Shown here piece by piece: positions 35,019 through 46,084 of a DNA stretch of 64,000 nucleotides. Numbering within the stretch: position 1 is the first letter of the stretch; each line of letters starts with the position of its first letter. Both the position numbers and the translations under genes were made by a program. The stretch is from the NCBI GenBank assembly GCA_015847255.1, contig JADLZK010007840.1, forward strand, positions 372,001 to 436,000. The letters are read 5' to 3'. This DNA is from Hyparrhenia diplandra (Eukaryota; Streptophyta; Magnoliopsida; Poales; Poaceae). The notes beneath the pieces are model-generated. The model had not been told where the DNA came from and ran no database searches. It saw nothing but the letters and a program-made list of their open reading frames with translations.

Positions 35019-35893
35019 TTGAATCAGACTGAATCTTTGGAATGCCCATGGACCAGGACTTACTTGTTACTTCTGATGTTGAACCAGGTGTTGATGCAGT
35101 TCTCGGCGGCACTCCAGGGGTGCATCCAGGCGGGCCTCTCTCAGGGCAGCAGGGTACTAGAGGGAGGATGGGGGCGGTGCTCTAGGCGCCACTCCCTCGG
35201 GGCAGCGGAGTACCAGAGGGAGGAGGGGGACAGGACTCCGAGGCGGCACCACCTCGGGGGCTGCGGGAGGGCAAAGGAATTCACCAGCGGGAGGGAATGC
35301 GGCGTGGGTCGAGGGTATTGGGGCGGTCAGGATTGGCGTCGGTGTGTCGGGCGGGAGGGATTGGTGGTGGCGGGGGTGAGCTGGGTGCGCGGCGTGGGAG
35401 AGACCGGGTGCCATCGGGGCGAGAAGAGATGGGCAACGTCCGGTTGAGCAGCGATGGTCGCCTGATGGGCGGCGTCGGCGTCTTGAGTGGGGGGAGACAG
35501 CGGTTGCGAGTAGGGAAAGGGGTGGGAAACAGGGTTCTTTGGGGGATTTTGGGGTGTAGGGTTTCATTTCATCGCAGGCTAGGCCAAAATTTTCGCAGGC
35601 CAAGCAAAAATATAAGCGGGAGCCCAAATAATCTGGGCGCGAAAAGTGGCGTGCTGGACTTATGTGGGGCCCATATAAGTTTTGCATCGGGACTGCGTGA
35701 CAGTATGCCCGTTTTTAGCGTCAGACCAATGGATGTTAAATCTGAGAATTTTTAGCGCCAGACAGTACATCGCTAATCAAGGATTTAGTGTCAGATCGTC
35801 TCTTAGTAATGTTTACGTCAGATAGTCCATCAATAATGAAAATTTTTTTAGCGTCAAAGCGTTATAACGGTGATTCAGTGTTGTGGTGTAGTG
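35019..35893. mobile_element. CACTA 3' terminal region with GC-rich cargo, D1
   Basis: The right end is TTGTGGTGTAGTG at 35893, matching the termini of the mini foldback. Subterminal words TTTAGCGTCAGA and TTTAGTGTCAGAT recur about five times (35715-35865). The GC-rich part (35090-35560) has frames in all phases without a recognised domain. The left terminus was not found. Confidence 0.6.
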
Positions 35894-36798
35894 GGCCCTT
35901 AAAGCAGCTGGTAAATAATTATAAATAATTTCGTCATGTGTCTGGATTGGGGATCAATCCTACCCATGCCCAAACGAAGGCCACATGCAACCAACATTAG
36001 CGGATCTTTGGCGGGTGTTGCTTTCGTTCAGTTGCAGCTAGCGCTGATCTTCAGTGCGGACAGCAGCGGCGGCACACGAACGGGTGACGCACTGACAGGC
36101 CGTGGCATGCGGTTGCCAGACCTCTGTCTCCTTAATACAATGTTTGCTGTTATCTTACCCGCGCGCAGGTCGAGTTTTTGAAATTAAACATAACTATTTT
36201 TAAAAAGAAAAGAAACCAGTCAGAATCAATACAGTATAAAAAAAGTGAGAAGGAAATACATGTACATTCTATCTGTAGTGTATCAACTTAAATATGAACT
36301 GGTTAGTGCATACAATTCAGTATAATATTTCAGCAATTGGTCTCAAATGATATTATCATTTTAGACAATGAGTTTGGTAGCATGTCATGTTTACTTGCTT
36401 TTGACTTTCTGGCAGGTGGTAGCATGTTCTTACTTATATTGGACTATGAAGCTTTACATGGTAGCACGTTCTTACTTTAAAATGTCTCCTTTTAAAAAAA
36501 ACGCAACAAAATGTCAGAATAACGTAATAGTGTAAAAATTGGGAACGAAACACGAGTATTTCTAGCAACTCCAAAGCAATATAACTCTATCACTGAAAGG
36601 ATATATATATATATACACACGATAGTGACATAATGACATTCGGTACAAAATTTACTGACAACACAAATTAGCAGCAGTAGTCATTTCTACTCTTCACCCA
36701 AAAAAATAAATAAAAAGCACTGTTAGAAACTTAATTGTAGAACAAATGTCCGCAGCTACCTACCTACCTATCAGGTATAAGCTATCACCCATCCAACA

Positions 36799-37085
36799 TA
36801 TAAAGAAATCTCCACCCCTGGCACCCTTGACACATTCTCGTCTACCAAACAACCATCGTGATTTCCGGTTATATAGGGATGGGACGCATTGGGATAGAAA
36901 AGACGAGGATCAAGAAAGAGATCTGTACTTTCTGAGAGACATCATCTCACTGGCCACAAACAGCTGCCCAACTTCACAAATTAAGCTGATCTCAGCCAAA
37001 GATTTGTGGAGCCACTCAATGACCTGGGCACGCAAAGTGAACTTTATCCAGGACAGTCTAGAAGGAATGCATCCATGCACTTGAA
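36799..37085 (+). promoter_or_regulatory. R-unit 6: TATA box and leader
   Basis: TATAAAG at 36799-36805. The downstream frame extends further than in other units (WSHSMTWARKVNFIQDSLEG) to a stop near 37084. Confidence 0.5.
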
Positions 37086-37099
37086 AAGAGAGTAGCTGG

Positions 37100-38640
37100 A
37101 GTTCTCATCAGTCACATGTCCAAGGGGTTGGGGACATGGGCATGAAAGATGAACATTTGGCTGATGGCCAGAGCACGAATGAGGGAAACATACTTGTTGC
37201 AATGTGATCTAAGACATGCATACTAATTATTAGATTGGCACAATGTGTGTTGGAAAATCCTCCTGATGAGTGGATGGTTGAGGAGAAGTAAATGGTCTAT
37301 GAACAAACCCACATGTCATAGGTGCATCATAAGTTGTAGACCAAACTTGTGTGCATCTAGTGTTATTCTTCTTGGAGTACAAGAAAAGGAATGGGAAGCC
37401 TCTAGATCCTATAGTAGAAGCATTGAGAACCATCCCCTGCTCCTGTACATGAGGGAGGGAACTGAGATTAGAGAGGAGCTCTTGCAGTAGATCAAGAGGG
37501 ATTCATCCACAAGGCTGTGAAGCTTCAGATCCATAACATTGTTGCCTCTAATCTGAGTTCCACCTTCATTTGGTATGGTCTTTCATCCCCTCATGTAGAA
37601 GCCCCAAATCTTGTTATTGAGAGCCAAGATTTGTTGTATCTTGATCTATGAGTGCTTCAAGTGGTGTCTAGAAATGAACTTGTTGTAATCCCATGAGCAT
37701 ATAGTGGAAGGAGATTTCACTGGCTTGGTCCCAAGGTTAAATCTAGTGTTTCTGACATTGATATTGGTGTTGTAGCGATCAGTTTGGAATAGTTGTGACT
37801 ACTGCTGAATTTATTCATGTATATGTGTGATGCATATGTTTCCTTCCGTGAATAGGTGACGACCTAGGCTGATTTCGCATTGTTGTGAAATTAAGCGTTT
37901 CTGCAGTCACTAACAGTGGTATGAGTGTGATTATCCCAACAATATGTTAGACTAAATAAATTATCCCTACTACAAATTTTGTTTTTAGAAAAAGGATCAC
38001 TACTATGAATGTGATCTTTAGAGGCTGTCAAAATGAATTTGTAAGACAGAGGAACTCTAAATTATTACAATGCCATATAGTACTAATACACGCACTGTGA
38101 TAGAAAGCATCTTTACAGCAATAATCACGGAGATTCGTGCACTTGATTATAATCTTCAAATAATAATCTTTATTTAACTTAATAATGCACAATCGATATG
38201 AATTTGCAGCTTATTAATTAAGCTTAGTACATTGCTCACATGCAAAACGATCTAATGAAGTATACTTGGGATTTAACTGTCAGTACCTCTCCAAACGATA
38301 TGTGATGGTTTAGGCATCCACAAGATCTTTGTTGAAGTATCACTTAGTGTTAAGTTTCTGGACTCAAACCTTTTTATATGTAAGGTTGAGTGCAGCCCCA
38401 CATATGTGTGTCCTCTCTTCTATCCTTTCCGGGATCTCTACTTTTGTCTCCCCTCTCTCTCTCACGCGCACATTGCTGGGTAGAGAATGGCACAGTAGCT
38501 CTTCCGGTGCACCGTGGAGGAGGGTGCAGCGGCGGCCCAATTGCAGACAGTAGTGATAGAGGGTTGCTAAACAGCAGTGATAGGTGATTGTAGTAGTGTA
38601 TCAACTTAAACTTTAAGTGGTTGGTGCATTCAATTCAGTA
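37100..38640. repeat. Internal duplicate of 31990-32860
   Basis: CACTACTATGAATGTGATCT through TATCACTTAGTGTTAAGT (37997-38350) matches 32128-32478. The left part (37140-37247) matches 32000-32105, with a solo LTR between. Confidence 0.85.
37248..37941. mobile_element. Solo LTR (694 bp)
   Basis: Begins TGTTGGAAAA and ends TATCCCAACA. It interrupts a site seen uninterrupted at 32103-32120 (CACAATATGTTTGG). Flanking five bases are ATGTG and ATATG, one mismatch. With no internal domain and no partner LTR nearby, it looks like the product of LTR-LTR recombination. Also present in D2 from 63949. Confidence 0.75.
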
Positions 38641-39370
38641 TGATTCATTTTGGCAAAATTTGCTATGAGACACTTGAGGTGACATCATTTGCTGATGGAC
38701 ACACCAAAAATGGCGAAATTTGAAGGAAGACAGCTTGGTTCTTGTCAAATTTGCTGGTGGAAAACAGACCCAAATATAATATTCATTTTGACTTGGATAC
38801 AGAAGAGCAGTGAAATGTTCTTTATCCCCTGCCCTACGGCCTCGGTGTGCGCCCACAGCAAGCTGCAAGACGTGCTCGTGCGGTGAGACATGATCGGCCA
38901 TGTGGGTCCTTACCCGCGACCTCATGCATGCCCACAGACGGTGGCACTCGGCAGTGTTGCTCGGGAAAATAATGTTGTCGCTTTATAAAAATGCAATTCA
39001 CTTGTTTGCTGTTTAATTACTCTGGATTCTTGGTTGTCCAAAATAGTATCTTCTTTCTGAATGAATGTAGCATGTTCTTACTATCGAGATATATGGTGTT
39101 GCACTAAAATAAAGAAAAATATTCATGAGAATGGCTTCTTAATGCAATCTTCGCTATTGTCTTACCTACTACAGGCCTAGTTTTAAGAGCAAAAACGTAG
39201 ATTTCAAAAAAAAAAGTTAGAATCACAAGACAGTATAAAAAAAAGTGAGAAGGAAATAGAGTAGAAAGGATATGCAACACATTAACATATTGATATTCCG
39301 TGCAGAATTTACTGACAATTGGAAGTAGAACTGCTAGCAATACTCTTCTCCCAAAAACATAAATGCATGT
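38641..39370. other. No gene recognised
   Basis: The right part (39000-39310) is related to 17991-18407. No supported frame. Confidence 0.5.
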
Positions 39371-39471
39371 GAAACATTGTCTAGAAACTTAATTGTGGCA
39401 CAAATGTTCGTAGGTACCCACATATATATTTATTTATAGTATCAGCAATCACGCATCCAACATCGGACATA

Positions 39472-39740
39472 TATAAAGAGGCTCCATATCCTTGGCACCC
39501 TTCGACTCCATAAACATTTCCTCCTTTTTACATTTCCGTTTCATTATACCCACAAAACATTGACGACTTTGAGTTATATGTTGGGTATGGGATGCATTGG
39601 GATCGAAAATAGAAGTTGCAATAACAAGCTTTGTATTTGGAGCAGACACGATCTCGCTAATTGTGACCCAGCTACCCAACTTCACAAAGCTGATCTGCCA
39701 GTAATTTGAGGTTAGGCAGCTTCTGATGCACGCCTGACGA
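39472..39740 (+). promoter_or_regulatory. R-unit 7: TATA box and leader
   Basis: TATAAAG at 39472-39478. ATGTTGGGTATGGGATGCAT at 39579. Confidence 0.5.
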
Positions 39741-39974
39741 TGCCAATGATACAGGGTGCAGCTTGTCGTGCACAATGAGGCCTGGCCATCGAAGCACCAC
39801 AGGCTGGGCTGCTTGCCGAAGGTGGCTGTGAGGCTGGCACTCCTGCAGAGACAATCAGTCCACCTACATCAATGAATTCTTTGGCTTTTCTTTCTTCCCT
39901 GCGAATCGAACCGTACGTGTATGTACATTGTTTTTCTTTTGTTGTTTTCTAACTAATATGGTGAATGAATACTA

Positions 39975-40289
39975 CTCTCATTCTAAATTACAGATTGTTT
40001 TGGCTTTTATAGTTTCATAGATCGATTTTGCTATGAACATAGTCATAGTGCGTGAACGAGCTTGTAGCTCAATGATAACACTCGCAGGTGTGGAGCGTGC
40101 CCGTCTAGGGTCGACTCCGTCGGGAGCAACCCGGTGTTATACCAATCTTCTTAATGAAAACCACTCAGTTCCTCTTGGGTGGGATCTCATATTTTTAATC
40201 GAGTCATAGTGCGTATCTAGGTGCATATATAAAAAAGCTATGAATTTTGAAATACCAAAAAAATGGTCTATAATTTCGAACGGAGGGAG
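39975..40289. mobile_element. Stowaway-type MITE interrupted by a SINE
   Basis: CTCTCATTCTAAATTAC...CGAACGGAGGGAG with TA on both sides (39973-39974, 40290-40291). Without the insert it lines up with 33888-34043. Confidence 0.88.
40054..40201 (+). mobile_element. tRNA-derived SINE (about 148 bp) nested in the Stowaway
   Basis: Flanked by the 13-bp direct repeat AGTCATAGTGCGT (40041-40053 and 40202-40214). Inside, CTTGTAGCTCAATGATA resembles a pol III A box and AGGGTCGACTCC a B box; the element ends in TATTTTT. Related MITE copies have the site uninterrupted. This fits a p-SINE-like grass SINE. Confidence 0.88.
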
Positions 40290-40924
40290 TACGTGACACT
40301 AAGATGCTTAAACATACTCGTCGAAATGTGAACATTTTAAAATCTATGAATTGTCCTTGAGACAAAAGAACAAAGTACAATTTATTTTGAATTGTCTGTA
40401 TGCAACACCACAGTCGAAATGTGAAGTCAACCGAAAACAATCTGAAACCATCCTCATTCGTCACACTACGAGTGAAGAATTTGATCTTGCCTAGGACCAA
40501 ATGGTTTGTTGGCTGCGGACACTGGCAGAGTGTGTGGGGCTCGAACCCCTTCATGGGCTACATATACGGGCCGGATTTAAAAAATTAGTGTTGTCATGTC
40601 GGTCTTCCTCCAAATGATCCCCCACCTCGTGCATCGGCCCAAAGTCACGCAACAGGCAAGCCCATGTCGCAGCCCAACCGACGACAATCCCACAGGCCCG
40701 TCCGAGCCCAACAATACTGGGCCACATTTCCCTCCGGCCTGCGCACTGTGGGCTGGACAAGGTATTTTCAGGTCCATGTTTCCGACAAAGTGCTGGAACA
40801 ACCCTGACGAGTTTTGTCTAAATATTTTCCAGTCACAGGTGGCAACATAATAACCCGAGGAATCAACGAAATTCATAGGAAAACTACTTTTGGGTTTTAT
40901 AGTTTTTTCGAAAAAATGAAATTC

Positions 40925-41030
40925 TAGACCTTAATCCCAGGCAAATGATACCAATACCAAACAGATGAAGGCAATGATGATGCCGGTAATTTCCGTGAGC
41001 AGTCGAGCAGCACATAGTAGTAGGTGTTGG
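40925..41030 (-). pseudogene. Beta-expansin 3' end fragment
   Basis: The minus strand reads WAPNTYYY and then, one frame over, AARLLTEITGIIIAFICLVL and a stop. These match the C-terminal WAPNAYYR and hydrophobic tail of the gene at 42789-44140. About 75 bases between the two motifs are missing. Downstream sequence matches that of the gene. Confidence 0.75.
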
Positions 41031-41078
41031 GCGCCCATATATATTTATAGTATCCGCAATCACACATCCAACATCCAA

Positions 41079-41373
41079 CATAAAAAGAAGCTCCACCCTT
41101 GGCACCCTTCTTCCACTCCACAAACATTTCCTCATTTTTGCATTTCTTTTTCATTACGCCCACACAATGACACAGCAAAAAATTTGTGTACTCAATAAAC
41201 TTCGACGAGTTCCAGTTATATGTTGGGTATGGGATGCACTGGGATCGAAAATAGGAGGCTCAAAAACAAGCCCCATGCTTCTAGCAGACATGATATCGCT
41301 AATTGTGAGCCAGCTGCCCAACTTCACAAAGCTGATCGGCCTTGGATTAAGGCAGCTCCACATGCATGCCTGA
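41079..41373 (+). promoter_or_regulatory. R-unit 8: weak TATA-like box and leader
   Basis: CATAAAAAG at 41079-41087. The only unit with one open frame from the leader ATG (41167, MTQQKICVLNKLRRVPVICW) through VSQLPNFTKLIG to a stop at 41373. This 68-codon frame is the best coding candidate of the family. Confidence 0.45.
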
Positions 41374-41411
41374 TTATGCCAATGTTACATGGAGGCCATC
41401 AAAGCACCACT

Positions 41412-41707
41412 CACTGGCGGAGCTAGGTGTATTCCTAGGTATTCCTTGGAATACCCAAGATTCTGGTAAGAAAATAAATACATGTATACTCCACTAATAT
41501 ACTATACATGTATACTCTATTCTCTAATAGACCAATAGCCCACAAACGAAGTGACTATAGTAGCAACGAGCAGACCAACCTGGTCAAGGCCCAAGCGGCA
41601 AGAATTCTGTTGCTCAAGCTCAGTCCTTTGGCATACCCACCATATACTATACGTCTCACGTTCAGTTCTTTGGCATACCCAGTCCAAAATTCCTGGCTCC
41701 GCCAGTG
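41412..41707. mobile_element. hAT-type MITE (296 bp)
   Basis: Terminal inverted repeats CACTGGCGGAGCTAGG / CCTGGCTCCGCCAGTG (one mismatch), flanked by the 8-bp target duplication GCACCACT (41404-41411 and 41708-41715). The related units at 33700 and 39795 have the site once. It carries a direct repeat of CAGTTCTTTGGCATACCCA-like words. Confidence 0.95.
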
Positions 41708-41842
41708 GCACCACTGGCCCGGGCTGCTTCGCACTCCTGCCATTAATCATCGGCTTTGCTTTTCTTTCTTCCCTGCGAATTGAACTTATGTACATTAATT
41801 GTTTTTTCTTGGGTTGCATTATAATATAAATGAGTGAATACT

Positions 41843-41915
41843 GCTCCTTCACTTCCGTTTTAAATTATAGATTGTTTTGGCTTTTATAGTTCAAGATTTT
41901 GCTATGAATCGGGTT
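41843..41915. mobile_element. Partial Stowaway MITE
   Basis: Left part of the family at 33888 (ATTGTTTTGGCTTTTATAGT to TTTGCTATGAATCGG); the right terminus is lost. Confidence 0.65.
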
Positions 41916-42788
41916 GAAAAAATTGAAAAAATGGGTCACCTTCCAAACTGTGTTTGGAAATTTACCGCCACATGTGGATGACAAATGAATCCATCTGTGG
42001 GGAAAATTTGCAAACCATGTTTGAGTTGACCCAATTTTGCAAATTTACATGACGCTGAGATGTTTCCACATACTCAACGATTCGGCAACTAATGGACACC
42101 GAGTGAATTGTCCATAAGACAAAAGGAAAAAGAACATTTTATTTTGAATTGTCGCTATGCAACAACATAGTCGAAATGTGAACTCAACTGCAAAAATCTG
42201 AAACCATCATGTAAATCATCGGATCAAAGGGGACATTTCAATTTGATTTTGCCTAGTAATCTTCTTGATAGGGACCTAGTAATCCTCTTGATAGGGACCA
42301 ATTGAGTTTGTTTGCTATGTAAGAACGTTGCAGCAGATTGATTGTGGGTCTCCAACCCTTTCGTGCACTGTTGTCAAAAAAAAACTTTCATGGGCTACAT
42401 TTAGGGGCCGGATTAAAAAAATTGGTGTTTGCAGTTTTGCCCTGGACGTCACGCTACAAGCAGGCCCATATCATAGCCCAACTGACGACAATCCCACAGG
42501 CCCGTCCTAGCCCAACAATACTGCGCCACATTTCCTTCCGGCCTGCGTACCGTGGGCCGGACAAGATGTTTTGAGGTCCATTTCCAAACAAGTGCTGCAG
42601 CAGCGCGCGGCAAGAAAGAAGGCCTGCCTGACGATGGCCCAGTCCAGACAACGCTGACGAGTTTTGTCCATAGTTTCCAGACACAGATGGCAACACAAAT
42701 AACCGCAGAGGCAACAAAATAGAGGAATCAACAAATTTCATACGAAAAATACTTTTTGGGTTCAAAAGTTTTTTCGAGAAGATGAAAA

Positions 42789-44140
42789 CTAAGGCACCTC
42801 AATCTCATGCAAATGATACAATACCAGACAGATCAAGCCAATGATGTCCGTAATTGCCGTGAGCAGTCGAGCAGCAGAGCTAATGACAAGTCCAAGAGCA
42901 TCAGAGCCAAAAGCCTGTCCAGCTCCAGTTCCAAGAGCATCAGAGCCAGACCCAAAAGCCTCATACTGGATGTTGGAGCGGTAGTAGGCATTGGGCGCCC
43001 AGTTGGCCGGGATGACCTGGTAAGCCACCAGCCTCTGGCCGGACTCGTTGGTGATGCGCAGCGAAGGGCCCCTGCAGCCGGCGCTTGGAGTCCATCCTCC
43101 AGATGGATCCCCACGACTCGCGCATCGGCGTCCACCAGCCGGAGTTGGCCTCCATCATGTCCACCTGGACCACATCGCCGTCGCCGTCTTCGAACTCGAC
43201 GAGCACGGCTAAGTAGTTGGGGTTTGAGCCGTGCTCGATGTGGAAGGTCACCGTCAGCCAGGGTAAGATGCAGGGCACCCTACAGGAACATGCCATGTTA
43301 ATGCTTCATTTGGATTGGGCTTGTCCATCATAGGCATACAAAAACGCCAAATTGTAAGTGGAAGTATGGTTCTGTTGGTGTAGGTACAGCCTTCAGATTG
43401 CTTGCCATGTGGTTCTATGAAACGAGCAGTGCATATTACTGACCTCCTGAACTGAATGTCGATGATGCCGGCATGGCGGAGCTCGTCGTTCCGGCCAGGC
43501 TGAGCCATGGCACCAAACGCGGTGCCGCTGAGGTCAAAGTGGTACTTGGCGACTGGGTAGTAGTTCATGTCGGTGATCATCACCGTCTCCGGGTTGCCAG
43601 AGCAGGCAGGATGGTTTTGGCATCGTATCTGACAAAGGTCAGCAACAAATGAAAGGAGTTAGTCATCTAATTTTCTGTCGGTCTGTCTCTGTTGACATCA
43701 GGCAAACGAACTTGTTGATATCCTAGAAATAGTATCTCTGACCAAGTAATGTACCTGGTAGCATGAGCCACAGCCCTTGCCATCCTTAAACAGGGGCTCG
43801 TTGCCACACGATGTCATGGCTGAAAAAGGTGGCAGGTTCACATTCTTGAACCCACAAGCGCCACCTGCATGCACAAAAGCTTAAAGATTGTCCAACAACA
43901 ATGCACGCCATATACAATGATTACAATCTAGCACCATGCACCATCATTCATGTACATACCGTTGTCGTAGGGGCCAGCGCCGGTTGGCGCACCATACCAA
44001 GTGGCCCTGGCAGGGACCCAGTAGGGGTCCGCGGAGATGTGGGAGGCATTAGAGTTGATGATACTAGTGCATGAGCCATACGAGACAAGAAGGAAGAAGA
44101 TCAATGCACTAGGCGCAACCACCTTGGACTGGGCAGACAT
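42789..44140 (-). CDS. EXPB: Beta-expansin, four exons, frameshift in last exon
   Basis: Secreted cell-wall-loosening protein. Exons on the minus strand: 44140-43960, 43864-43755, 43628-43444, and from 43279, all with GT/AG borders. A signal peptide (MSAQSKVVAPSALIFFLLVS) precedes ARATWYGAPTGAGPYDNGG, the six-cysteine GH45-like domain (GCGSCYQIRC) and the HFDLSG motif. The group-1 pollen-allergen domain follows (VQVDMMEANS, MRESWGSIWRMDS). Start 44140 is chosen because the signal peptide begins there; the frame is open further upstream. At about 43063, TTCGCTGCGC stands where TTCTCGCTGCGC is expected, so two bases are missing. As written, the frame stops at 42961 (264 aa). In the family frame it continues through QVIPANWAPNAYYRSNIQY and ends at 42789 with a hydrophobic tail. 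Either a recent pseudogene or a sequence error. Confidence 0.9.
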
Positions 44141-45720
44141 GTAGCTCTGTGTTACGATGATCAGCGAGAAGCACCTTGCCAGGATATTCTTTGGTAGGTT
44201 GTCACATGGCTCTGGAGCAAACCATGGAAGGAATGGAGGCATCAGGTCAGTGGCGTTTTCAGGTGGTTGAATAAGTGGCTTTTTTTAATATCTCAAATGT
44301 AAATTGTCAGGTTACAATACAAGCACAAAAGCTTGTGTTACAAACATCTTCAAATACACAATTAGGTATAAAATCTCACCCATACAATATATTTCAAATA
44401 AGACAAGTATCCTATTTCTTTTGATGCTGGGCTTATCTTTCCAACAGCCTTAAAAGTCTCCATTATACCATCTTCAATATTAGTTACATGCAAATTTACA
44501 AATCTAAATTCCTACCACCAGCTACTGATGTCCATTCCTAATTTCTCACAACAATGTGCAATGCGTGCCTGATGAAGACACATATACAAACAGACGTGTA
44601 ACTCGTGTTGTTCAACCGTGCATGGAACGTGCACGTTGCAATTTAACCCCCAAAACAATGTGCAATGCACTGCCAATGTGCCACTACAATCCTAAGTTCC
44701 AGCTTCCTATGATGGCTACCAGTGTGCAAGACTGCAAGCTACCAAAACAAGTGCAATCTTACTGTCTAGCTCGTTTGTTGTTAGTACTGGGAAGACATGA
44801 AGCTCTATGTTTCGATGGTCAGCGAGAAGCACCTCACCAGTTCATTCTTTGGTGGTGGGTCACATCACATTACTCTGGAGCAAATCATGTATAGGTCAGT
44901 GGCACTTATATGGGACTGAAGCTAGGGTGGTCCGATAATTCAATTTTTCTTATATCTCAATGTAAATTGTTGAACTTATTAGAATACAGGTACACAAGGT
45001 TGTCTTACAAACATCTCAAATCCACAATTATTAAATAAAAATCTGTGCCTCCAGAAAATCTCATAAACTTAGGATAGTTCAAATAAGACAAGAATACTAT
45101 TTTTTCTCGATGTTGAGCTTACGCTTCCTAATAGACACAAAAGTCAACATCATATTATCTTCATTCACATTCATACTGAAGAATACACCTTTACAAATTA
45201 GTAATTACATACTAATTGCTTGCCATTTTACAAATCTGCATTCCTACCACATAGCTACCAATGTAGTTTCTCACAGTAATGTGCACTGTGCTACCAATGT
45301 GTTAGTACAAATCCTACCTTCCTAGTTTCCTATCTACCATGGCTACCAGAGCACAAGTCTGCTGCAAGATATACTAATACTAAAACAAGAGAAACAAAGA
45401 AGTGATATTAGTGAACTACAGTACCTCACGGCTTGCTGCTGGGGTTGGCTGCTTCCCCGCCGCTCCTTAGCTCCAGGCCTGCTTGTCGATGTTGAGCTTA
45501 TGCTTCCTAACAGAGACAAAAGTCTCCTTCATTCACATTCACATTCACACTGAAGAGAACATCTTTACAAATTACTAATTGCTTGCAAATTTTACAAATA
45601 TGTATTCCTCCCACATAGAGTAGGTACCAATGTGCGTTGCTAGTTTCTCACAGAAATGCGCTATGTGCAATGTGCTAGTACAAATCCTGCTGCAAGATAA
45701 ATACCAAACCAACAGTTACA
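44141..45720. repeat. Beta-expansin 5' flank, tandemly repeated
   Basis: Three partial copies. CAGCGAGAAGCACCTTGCC (44162) recurs at 44820. GATGTTGAGCTTACGCTTCC (45102) recurs at 45488 and, more weakly, at 44422. The duplication reaches the start-codon region (GGCAGACATGTAGCTC at 44133; GGAAGACATGAAGCTC at 44792). It would contain any promoter of the gene. Confidence 0.75.
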
Positions 45721-45967
45721 AAGAAAGAAGTGGGATTAGGTGAACTACAGTACCTCGCTGCTCGCCTTTGCCTACCGGCCTGCTGCTGGAGTTGGCTGCT
45801 TCCCGGCGCTCCTCACCACCTGCTCCGCTCGGTAGCGGGTGATGCGCCCGGGTGAGCGGCGCCGGCGAGCCAACCCAGCCGGCCCGGATCTCCTCCCAGC
45901 CTCCTCCCTTTTTTCGCAGACGCCGACGGCCGGGTCGCTCCGCCCTCCCTGGCGTGCTTCCCCTCCT
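45721..45967. other. Short GC-rich block
   Basis: Open minus-strand frame in GC-rich sequence with no recognised domain. Joins the expansin flank to the GTTTGACC array. Confidence 0.35.
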
Positions 45968-46084
45968 TATAGTTTCATGATAGTTTGACCTAAAATAGTT
46001 GAACTTCGGTATCAAGTAAACAATAGTTTGACCTGATTCACAAAATAGTTTGACCTAAAATAGTTGAACTCGGTCAAACAATAT
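45968..46084. repeat. GTTTGACCTAAAATAG array, second location
   Basis: Matches 2597-2712 nearly base for base and continues directly into GC-rich unit C. Confidence 0.8.

Larger units (their letters stand above)
23493..37309. repeat. Segmental duplication, copy D1
   Basis: Collinear with 47477-64000. Matching blocks: 23493-26045 with 47477-50035; 27155-29110 with 50610-52395; 29646-33540 with 52446-56731; 33541-37309 with 60193-64000. Long stretches are identical or nearly so. D1 alone has a Stowaway, a LINE fragment and a unique block of about 1.1 kb at 26050-27150. The left edge is at CGTCAGACTTGTATGCTT. The right edge is unknown because the partner runs off the window. Confidence 0.93.
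39370..41035. repeat. Tandem duplicate E1
   Basis: R-unit, Stowaway, and fragment of the beta-expansin 3' end, in the same order as E2 (41036-42990) and, for its left part, 33260-34330. Shared words include ACAGGCCCGTCC...GCCCAACAATACTG (40689-40720 and 42497-42525). Confidence 0.85.

Noticed and set aside
35157..35755. 176- and 152-codon frames
   Set aside because: They sit in CACTA cargo, and the D2 partner has indels that shift both.
40054..40201. tRNA gene
   Set aside because: A- and B-box-like motifs are present, but there is no cloverleaf; the target duplication shows it is a SINE.
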